This document shows positions 14,211 to 20,285 of a stretch of DNA of 21,214 bases, one piece after another. The notes beneath the pieces were generated by a model. It was not told the origin of the DNA. It saw only the letters and a list, made by a program, of their open reading frames with translations, and searched no databases. The stretch lies in assembly GCA_048615375.1 (NCBI GenBank), contig JBMCLJ010000015.1, positions 1 through 21,214 on the forward strand, read 5' to 3'. The DNA comes from JBMCLJ01 sp048615375. Lineage in GTDB: Bacteria > Patescibacteriota > Dojkabacteria > JAOAGR01. The first letter of the stretch is position 1. Each line of letters opens with the position of its first letter. A program made the position numbers and the translations under genes.

Positions 14211-16811
14211 TCAGGTGCTTTTTGGTGGCCGGGAGGCACTGGACGGATCAGGTGGAGGTGCTCCTGGAGGGAGATCTGTGTCCTGTTGTTTGTTATAATC
14301 CTGAATGTCCGTTTCTGTAATGCCATATTTTTGTTTGAGATCACTAATATACGCGTCATCAGTCGATGAGGTTGTGGTTGTTGTTTGAGTTTGACCCTGG
14401 TTATCCCGGGTAACTGTCGTAGTAGTTTGTGTAACATCCTGAGTATTTTCTGGTGGTGGTGTTTGTTGACCTGGAGATGCCTGGGAGTTGTCCTGCATAT
14501 CCTGATTATCAGAAGTAACGGTTGTTGTTGTTACTTGCTGGGTATCTGTAGCAGCATTCTGCTGAGGAACTGGAGTAACAGTCTGGGCTGGAGTTGTGTA
14601 ATATTCAGTAAATTCTGACTCCAGATTTCCCTGTCGCTCATCCCGGATTGTACGAAGAAGTTTAAGCACAAAATATACCAGAGCTCCAAGAAGCAGGAAT
14701 ACGAGAAGAATGAGTAGGAGGGAGCCAGCCCAACGGGGGAGACCGAAGAGTGTGCTGTCTGTTTCCGGTTCAACATCAGTCTCCTGTGGCTGTGCAGTTA
14801 CAGGAAGTAAGAAAGTCCAGCGTTTGGAAGTCTGTCCACCATCAGTTGTCGTTAACTGTACCTCCACCTGCGCGCGTTTATTAGGGAGTGGTTCTACAGG
14901 ATCGTAGAAAATACTGTTTTGAGTGACCTGGTATTCTACTTCTTCCCCATTAATCTTCATAAAGGTTTGTTCGCGATCCAGCTCAGCGTCAGGCTTGAAT
15001 TCTACAATTATTGTCGGGGTGCGGGTATCGACATTGTCATTATCAGCTGGTTGGTTTTTTACAATAGTAATATCAGTTCCATCGACCGCTTCCGCTTCCT
15101 GTACCTCAAATTCTTCAGAGATTTTTCCAAATGGTTCTTCCCGGCCGGAAATATCTGCCTCTACCTTAAGGACATACTTGCCTGGAGTGAGATCAGAAAT
15201 ATTCCATTCATATGAAGTTGCATCAGAAGGCAGCGCTTCAATCAGCTTAAAATTTTCATTATCATCACTATAAAATACCCGTATTTCTTCAATATCCTGG
15301 CCATTACTGATTTCCCACTGCAGATTCGCGGTATCTCCTTCGAAGACAGTACTATCACCTGGTTGAATAAAGTTTATGCTTGGTAAGGTTGGTTCGGGTT
15401 CTTCTGTAGGGGGGGGAGTTGTAGTCGGTTGCTGTGTCGGAGGGTTTTCTCCCTGGTTTAAAACATTGATTGATATTGGATGTACAATGTTATGCCCTTT
15501 CTGATCTGTAACGAGAAGGAGTATCCCCCAGAACCCAGCATCAGTGCTTGAAGGCGTACCGGTAAAAGAATTTCCGTTCTGTTGGATCCAGGATGGAGTA
15601 GTGTTGAGAACGATATATTTAAGTTCGTCACTGTCAGGATCAGTAGCTTTTACAGTGTAAGAGTACTCTTCTCCGACATATACATAATTCGGAGGTGTAG
15701 AGTTAATTACTGGCTTTGCATTTGCCGGATCGATATCAGGGTTGCCCCCAAATGCTCCTACATCCATGCGTGTGCCATCTGAATCAGACTTGGATGTGTC
15801 TCCTTTATCAATTAACGGTGAAGTAGGGGAAAGATGATAATCATCTGATCCTTCAAACTCAGAATCTATCGATATATTTCCGTTTTCATCTTCCAGTTCA
15901 GCGGGGATAAAGTTTTTATTATTGTTACCGTATGAGTTTGAAAATCTGACTGCAGAGTTTTCACTTGTTAAAGAGATCCCGTCATTCCTGGAGTTCTGGA
16001 CAATAGAACTTGTAACATTGGTGAGCGATGCGCTGTCATTTTCTACAATTCCATAGCTGTTTCCTGCAATAGTCACATTTGTTATCTCATGGCGGTTGCC
16101 ACCTTCGAGGAGTATGCCTTCTGTGGAGTTATTCGCAATTATTGAGTTTTCAACTACGAGATTAGCCTCATTCGAAGGATCTTCTAACTTAATACCTGTT
16201 CCCGAAGTATTCGATATCACTGAATTTCTGATAAAGGCATCAGCCGAGGTTGTAATTCCACTACCGCTTGTATCGATTAGTGTCTTGTATATTGTTAGTT
16301 TCGAGTCTGATTTGATTGCAGTACCTGAATGATTCTCAAGAACTGTTTCACGGAAGGAAACTTCCTTTGATCCTCCATTTTCAATTATAACCCCTTCCTG
16401 GTCAGAACCCGCAATACTAATGTTTTCAAATCCGACGCTTGCATTTTCAATACGAAACGCGTGATCAGTTTCTCCTCCTGAAATTGTCACATAATCCGCC
16501 CCCGCACCGAGTATCCGAATAGTTTTATTCTTTATGACAAATCCTTCTGGATTAGAAGTAGAGTATGTTCCTACACGTAAAAAAATTGCATCGGAGTCTG
16601 AAGCGCTATTTATTGCATCCTGAAGATCCTCTCCGTTAGAAAGAAAAATAATCTCTCCTGCTGCCTGGTCTCTGGTGTCAAAGTTGAAATACTTTCCTGA
16701 AATACCAAAATACATGGCTAACGCGAATAGGCCGAACATGAGGACTATGCCTGCAACGGCTTCCATTTCACGTTTTAAAGACGTGTTTCCGAACTCTTTT
16801 CTCCTATTCAC
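14211..16811 (-). CDS. Large surface protein: beta-helix, Ig-like domains, two membrane helices
   Basis: The 866-residue protein spans the membrane twice (about 18-38 and 695-720), leaving a large outer part. That part has a right-handed beta-helix (about 52-355, with repeated short turns rich in N, S, G and I). A cadherin/Ig-like domain follows (about 366-452), then a Pro/Thr linker (455-478) and two more Ig-like regions (about 478-572 and 575-672). The cytosolic tail (721-866) is Thr/Gln-rich with repeats of TTTTVT-x-DNQ, a short charged helix (about 818-842) and a Pro-rich end. Beta-helices of this kind often bind or cut polysaccharides; no catalytic residues could be assigned. The start is GTG, 5 nt after a TATAGT box. 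It heads the surface operon. Confidence 0.85.
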   Translation of the reverse strand: MNRRKEFGNTSLKREMEAVAGIVLMFGLFALAMYFGISGKYFNFDTRDQAAGEIIFLSNGEDLQDAINSASDSDAIFLRVGTYSTSNPEGFVIKNKTIRILGAGADYVTISGGETDHAFRIENASVGFENISIAGSDQEGVIIENGGSKEVSFRETVLENHSGTAIKSDSKLTIYKTLIDTSGSGITTSADAFIRNSVISNTSGTGIKLEDPSNEANLVVENSIIANNSTEGILLEGGNRHEITNVTIAGNSYGIVENDSASLTNVTSSIVQNSRNDGISLTSENSAVRFSNSYGNNNKNFIPAELEDENGNISIDSEFEGSDDYHLSPTSPLIDKGDTSKSDSDGTRMDVGAFGGNPDIDPANAKPVINSTPPNYVYVGEEYSYTVKATDPDSDELKYIVLNTTPSWIQQNGNSFTGTPSSTDAGFWGILLLVTDQKGHNIVHPISINVLNQGENPPTQQPTTTPPPTEEPEPTLPSINFIQPGDSTVFEGDTANLQWEISNGQDIEEIRVFYSDDNENFKLIEALPSDATSYEWNISDLTPGKYVLKVEADISGREEPFGKISEEFEVQEAEAVDGTDITIVKNQPADNDNVDTRTPTIIVEFKPDAELDREQTFMKINGEEVEYQVTQNSIFYDPVEPLPNKRAQVEVQLTTTDGGQTSKRWTFLLPVTAQPQETDVEPETDSTLFGLPRWAGSLLLILLVFLLLGALVYFVLKLLRTIRDERQGNLESEFTEYYTTPAQTVTPVPQQNAATDTQQVTTTTVTSDNQDMQDNSQASPGQQTPPPENTQDVTQTTTTVTRDNQGQTQTTTTTSSTDDAYISDLKQKYGITETDIQDYNKQQDTDLPPGAPPPDPSSASRPPKST

Positions 16812-16816
16812 GCTTC

Positions 16817-16822
16817 ACTATA
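16817..16822 (-). promoter_or_regulatory. -10 box of the surface-protein operon
   Basis: TATAGT on the minus strand ends 5 nt before the GTG start. The best -35 at 17 bp is TAGTCA (16845-16840), which is weak. Confidence 0.4.
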
Positions 16823-16886
16823 AAACAAAATGCCGTGGATGACTAGTTTTTGCGTTAATGCTTAAAATATTTTATCATCCAGGCAA

Positions 16887-16967
16887 TTCCTGATTATATG
16901 GAGTTATTATATAAACAACATAAATTATTGTACGTGGTATGAGGAACCTTGTGAAAGGTTCTTTTTT
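16887..16967 (+). promoter_or_regulatory. Candidate terminated leader before the UMP kinase gene
   Basis: TTCCTG (16887-16892) and TATAAA (16910-16915) are 17 bp apart and would start a transcript near 16922. About 22 nt further, GAACCTT (16944-16950), loop GTGA and AAGGTTC (16955-16961) form a stem followed by six Ts, a typical intrinsic terminator. It faces the kinase gene, and no plus-strand gene precedes it. Either a 45-nt RNA is made or the terminator attenuates the kinase gene. No competing antiterminator fold is obvious. Confidence 0.5.
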
Positions 16968-16989
16968 ATTGCTTACGCACTACAAAACT

Positions 16990-17679
16990 ATGGCTATGAT
17001 AACAATTAAACTAGGTGGATCAGTACTCCAGGAGACTATTGACGCCATGAACCCTCACATTTTTAGTTTTATTCAAAAGCTTGAAGAACTTGATGATTCA
17101 TTTGTAATTACTGTGGGAGGGGGAAAAATCAGCCGATTGCTGATAAACCCGGTCAAGGAAGCTGGAGGTGACTCTGAAGACATGCATAAAATTGGTATCC
17201 GCGCCGTGCTTCTCCAGGCAGAGTATGTGCGCGCATTGCTGCCCAGAGATCGTACATTCCCGTATATTATTGAAAGTGAGCGAATGATGGAGGAGGCAAA
17301 GTCTGTCCAGGGACAGTACAAGTACTTCGTAAGTGGTTCATGGTTTGTTGGTTCATCATCAGATTTCGCTGGTGTTACGACAGCTGCATTGTTCGGGACT
17401 GATAAACTGCTCCGGATATCGAATATTGACTCTGTGTATGATAAAGATCCTCGTACGCACCATGACGCTCAGAAGCTTGACAGGATAACCTGGGATGAGT
17501 ATCTGAATATTATTGGCAACCCATCCCAGCACGAACCCGGAGGCTCCTACCCTATAGACCCTTTGTCGGCACGTTTTGCCCGGGAAAAAGAAATTACCAT
17601 CTATTTTACAGATTTAAGTTCATTCCTCGTTTGTCGGGAAATAAATTTCAATAATTTCCATGGAACGATAATCAGATGA
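16990..17679 (+). CDS. Archaeal-type uridylate (UMP) kinase
   Basis: The 229-residue amino-acid-kinase-fold protein should convert UMP to UDP with ATP in the cytosol. It shows the N-terminal IKLGGSVL (6-13), GGGK (43-46), a central Asp125 in SSSDFAG, and NIDSVYDKDP (145-154) in the ATP site. The C-terminal GGSYPIDPLSARFA (184-197) corresponds to the family's G-S-x-x-D-P-L-A. This pattern fits the archaeal-type enzymes better than bacterial PyrH. The frame is open back to 16939, but that part encodes the leader terminator, so translation starts at 16990 or the ATG at 16996. No Shine-Dalgarno site is seen. A small ORF overlaps its stop as ATGA. Confidence 0.8.
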   Translation: MAMITIKLGGSVLQETIDAMNPHIFSFIQKLEELDDSFVITVGGGKISRLLINPVKEAGGDSEDMHKIGIRAVLLQAEYVRALLPRDRTFPYIIESERMMEEAKSVQGQYKYFVSGSWFVGSSSDFAGVTTAALFGTDKLLRISNIDSVYDKDPRTHHDAQKLDRITWDEYLNIIGNPSQHEPGGSYPIDPLSARFAREKEITIYFTDLSSFLVCREINFNNFHGTIIR

Positions 17680-17825
17680 CAGCCAGGCAAGGCTTTGAAG
17701 ATTGGTTCGATGAATTATCTGTAAATACAATTCAGGTTGTTATGCTCGATGTACGCTTATTGGAGAACATCTATAGCGACCGCAATAATGCCAATAGAAA
17801 GCATTACTCCAATAGAAAGCAATGA
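17676..17825 (+). CDS. Possible small protein coupled to the UMP kinase gene
   Basis: A 49-residue frame begins at an ATG that shares its last two bases with the kinase stop (ATGA), a common form of translational coupling. The first part (RQGFEDWFDELS, 4-15) looks like an amphipathic helix; the end is basic. It overlaps the antisense small ORF at 17757-17879, so at most one is likely to be real in full. It has no known family. Confidence 0.3.
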   Translation: MTARQGFEDWFDELSVNTIQVVMLDVRLLENIYSDRNNANRKHYSNRKQ

Positions 17826-17879
17826 GTATAAAACCTTCGTTTTAATCTCTTTCGGGGTCATATCAGGGAATAGTACCAT
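17757..17879 (-). CDS. Possible 40-residue single-helix membrane protein
   Basis: The frame starts with a short amphipathic segment containing DMTPKEIKTK (6-15), followed by one membrane helix (about 17-37) with a repeated LSIG motif. The motif comes from a 13-bp direct repeat with an 18-bp period (17791-17803 and 17809-17821), which keeps frame. There is no Shine-Dalgarno site and no well-placed -10 box, which weakens the case. It would be transcribed in the same direction as recA, downstream of it. Confidence 0.35.
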   Translation of the reverse strand: MVLFPDMTPKEIKTKVLYSLLSIGVMLSIGIIAVAIDVLQ

Positions 17880-18012
17880 GGGGCTCGCATAGAGGCAAGC
17901 GTTAATTATCTACGTTGGAATAATGATTATTGATTGCAAAGTCACATCAAGTATAAGTTATTATAGAGCTTCAACATCATGCGGGATCAGAAGCTCTAAT
18001 CGTTGTAAGTTG
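17880..18012. other. Intergenic stretch downstream of recA
   Basis: No ORF is supported here. It holds a 6-1-6 palindrome, AATAATGATTATT (17919-17931), and the inverted repeat listed separately. Confidence 0.4.
17964..17998. repeat. Inverted repeat just after recA
   Basis: TAGAGCTTC (17964-17972) and GAAGCTCTA (17990-17998) form a perfect 9-bp stem with a 17-nt loop, 15 bp past the recA stop. No T run follows on either strand. It may still act as a recA mRNA 3' end or a processing site. Confidence 0.35.
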
Positions 18013-19050
18013 TCAGATTGCCGCCTTTTCTGCAGCAGCTTTTTTAGTTTTATCGATTATCTCTTTGGTGAGTTTGGCATCCTCCTTTAACGTTAGTTTG
18101 GCTGCATCTTTGCCATTACCGAGTTGAGTCTCGCCATATTTATACCATCCAGCTGATTTCTGGATAATGCCATGATCTACCGCGGCCGAAAGCAGGGAAG
18201 AGTACTTGTCAATGCCCATTGGATAGATGATATCGAATTCAGTGTCCTGGAAGGGTGGCGCAACTTTGTTTTTTACTACTTTTACCTTTGCAACATTTCC
18301 AGCTACTTTACCTTCTTTATTAGTTAGCTTCTCACCTTTCCTGATTTCCATTCGGATTGAGGAGTAAAATTTCAGTGCATTGCCTCCAGTTGTGGTCTCT
18401 GGATTACCAAACATTACTCCGATTTTCATCCTTACCTGGTTTAAAAATATAATTGTCGTTCCGGCACGCGCTGCTACAGCAGTAAGTTTCCGTAGAGCTT
18501 GCGACATAAGTCTCGCCTGTACTCCGACCTGTGCGTCTCCCATTTCTCCTTCAATTTCTGATTTTGGAGTAAGTGCAGCAACAGAGTCGATGACAATTAT
18601 GGAAAAAGCCCCTGAACGTACTAGTGTTTCGGTTATTTCCAAAGCCTGCTCACCGTAGTCTGGCTGGGAAATATAGAGATTTTCAACATCTACACCGATT
18701 GATTTTGCATATGTCGGGTCGAGAGCGTGCTCGGCGTCAATGTAGGCTGCATTTCCCCCCAGTTTCTGGGCTTCGGCAACAATGTGGAGAGCTAGCGTGG
18801 TTTTCCCGGAAGACTCGAGCCCATACACTTCGATTATTCTTCCTTTGGGCACGCCTCCTATCCCCAGAGCAATGTCAAGTGATAAGGCTCCTGTTGGGAT
18901 CACGTCCATTTTTTCCTGTGGCCTTTCACTCATTTTCATGAGTGCTCCCTTTCCGAATTGTTTCTCTATCTGTGAAACTGCCGCGTTAAGCGCTTGTTGT
19001 TTTGCGTCAGTTTGAGTGCTTGTTTGTTTTGTTTCTTTATTATTCGCCAT
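18013..19050 (-). CDS. recA: Recombinase RecA
   Basis: The 345-residue protein forms ATP-dependent filaments on single-stranded DNA, drives homologous pairing and strand exchange, and serves as SOS co-protease. Visible are Walker A GLESSGKT (77-84), catalytic Glu107 in AEHALD, Walker B IIVIDSVAAL (151-160), and loops L1 (about 168-176) and L2 (about 206-223). The C-terminus is Lys/Ala-rich (KTKKAAAEKAAI) and lacks the acidic tail that restrains E. coli RecA. A TATACT box lies 10 nt before the ATG, so the leader would be only a few bases. I see no LexA-type dyad in the promoter region. Confidence 0.97.
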   Translation of the reverse strand: MANNKETKQTSTQTDAKQQALNAAVSQIEKQFGKGALMKMSERPQEKMDVIPTGALSLDIALGIGGVPKGRIIEVYGLESSGKTTLALHIVAEAQKLGGNAAYIDAEHALDPTYAKSIGVDVENLYISQPDYGEQALEITETLVRSGAFSIIVIDSVAALTPKSEIEGEMGDAQVGVQARLMSQALRKLTAVAARAGTTIIFLNQVRMKIGVMFGNPETTTGGNALKFYSSIRMEIRKGEKLTNKEGKVAGNVAKVKVVKNKVAPPFQDTEFDIIYPMGIDKYSSLLSAAVDHGIIQKSAGWYKYGETQLGNGKDAAKLTLKEDAKLTKEIIDKTKKAAAEKAAI

Positions 19051-19060
19051 TATTATTCAC

Positions 19061-19066
19061 AGTATA
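19061..19066 (-). promoter_or_regulatory. -10 box of recA
   Basis: TATACT on the minus strand ends 10 nt before the recA ATG. An overlapping alternative, TATAGT, lies at 19071-19066. No clear -35 hexamer is seen. Confidence 0.4.
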
Positions 19067-19134
19067 CTATAAATACAATAAACACGTTTTTATATCACAA
19101 ACCTATATTCAGTATCATAGCAGTTTGGGTATAA

Positions 19135-19164
19135 TTGTAAAGCGTGTGCTACTATGTTTACAAT
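19135..19164 (+). promoter_or_regulatory. miaA promoter, leaderless arrangement
   Basis: TTGTAA (19135-19140) and TACAAT (19159-19164) are 18 bp apart, and the ATG at 19170 follows after 5 nt. This fixes the miaA start and argues against the upstream extension of the open frame to 19002. Confidence 0.55.
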
Positions 19165-19169
19165 TCTCT

Positions 19170-20285
19170 ATGCGACCGGCAGCAATAATCATTCTGGGTC
19201 CAACCAGCTCAGGCAAAACAGTACTTGCACAGACTATCGCGGTCAGTGTAAATGCTCCTATAATTAATTCTGACGCGATTCAGGTATATAAAAATCTGGA
19301 TTACCTTTCGAATAAACCATCGATTGCTTCGGTGCATCAGAATGAGAGCGGTGAAACGATTACTCTTACAAGTCCGGAAAGAGTTCTGGATACTCAGGCG
19401 TATGCTAATGTCGAGTTTATAGTCTATCGTGTCCGAAACAAGACAGTAGTTCTTAATCAGACCTTCTCCAGACAGGAGTTTTTTTTATGGCTTGAGCGTA
19501 ACTCGATGTTCAGGAATCGAGTTATAGAATCAGATGTAGAAGTAGAAAACTATCTGTTTGGTATCCAGACGCCTGGGACGAATTATTCCGTCGCGAACTT
19601 TGTTTCTGATGCGCGGAAGATAGTGCGCGGGTACGGCAAAGATCCTTATATAATGACTGGAGGGACGGTTTTTTATGCATACCACTACACGTTTGGCACG
19701 CAATTTACCCAAAAAATTACTCCTGACCACATTGCAAGTCCTGAATCACCTATTACTTGTACGAAAAGTAACTTCGCTACGTGCTCGAAAGAGAAGCTGA
19801 TAGAGTTTTTGTCAGAGCATGATCCAGAAATTCTGAAAATAATTGATATCCATAATAAAGCAAGACTGCTTCGAGCAGTACAATTCTTGCACGAGACAGG
19901 ACGTAAATTCTCGGAACAATATTATAAACAAGGTCAGCTTCTCGATGATTTTTTACTGATAGTACTACAACCGAAAAACAGGGGAGACTTTGTATGCAAG
20001 CTGGATGAAGTTGTCGCTGACAGAGTTATCTCAAAAGAGGCGATGGGGGAGATTGAAAATATAATTGCCATATACGGCGACCAGATTAAACCATGGTTAC
20101 GCGGGATTTCATACGAGTACAGATACTCCCTGGAGATGTATGAGAAGTACTGGTCACACGGGGTAAAACTGCATGCTTCATTACCTGAGGTAGTTGCGCT
20201 GCAGGCGAAGGAGCGGCAATATACTAAGCGGCAGATGGCGTTTATTCGTAAGTTCACCCGGGACTTGCAGGAACGCTTGCTGTAG
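19170..20285 (+). CDS. miaA: tRNA dimethylallyltransferase with an unusual insertion
   Basis: The enzyme adds a dimethylallyl group to A37 of tRNAs that read codons starting with U. The 371-residue protein has the P-loop GPTSSGKT (10-17), the catalytic Asp35 in SDAIQVY (34-40), NYSVANF (138-144), TGGTVFY (163-169), NKARLLRA (229-236) and the C-terminal QYTKRQ (350-355). It is about 60-70 residues longer than usual. The extra part (about 52-125) sits between the segment after SDAIQVY and the NYSVANF motif, where normal enzymes have only a short link; it shows no known motif. The ATG at 19170 is preferred because a promoter precedes it. The last 32 bp overlap the convergent mnmA. Confidence 0.88.
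   Translation: MRPAAIIILGPTSSGKTVLAQTIAVSVNAPIINSDAIQVYKNLDYLSNKPSIASVHQNESGETITLTSPERVLDTQAYANVEFIVYRVRNKTVVLNQTFSRQEFFLWLERNSMFRNRVIESDVEVENYLFGIQTPGTNYSVANFVSDARKIVRGYGKDPYIMTGGTVFYAYHYTFGTQFTQKITPDHIASPESPITCTKSNFATCSKEKLIEFLSEHDPEILKIIDIHNKARLLRAVQFLHETGRKFSEQYYKQGQLLDDFLLIVLQPKNRGDFVCKLDEVVADRVISKEAMGEIENIIAIYGDQIKPWLRGISYEYRYSLEMYEKYWSHGVKLHASLPEVVALQAKERQYTKRQMAFIRKFTRDLQERLL

Noticed and set aside
16939..16989. N-terminal extension of the UMP kinase
   Set aside because: These codons are the stem and T run of an intrinsic terminator, and the family starts at the IKLGG segment.
19051..19130. LexA/SOS box before recA
   Set aside because: Neither a GAAC-N4-GTTC nor a CTGT-N8-ACAG dyad is present near the recA promoter.
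19002..19169. 56-residue extension of MiaA
   Set aside because: It runs through the recA start region and through the -35 and -10 boxes of miaA; the family begins just before the P-loop.
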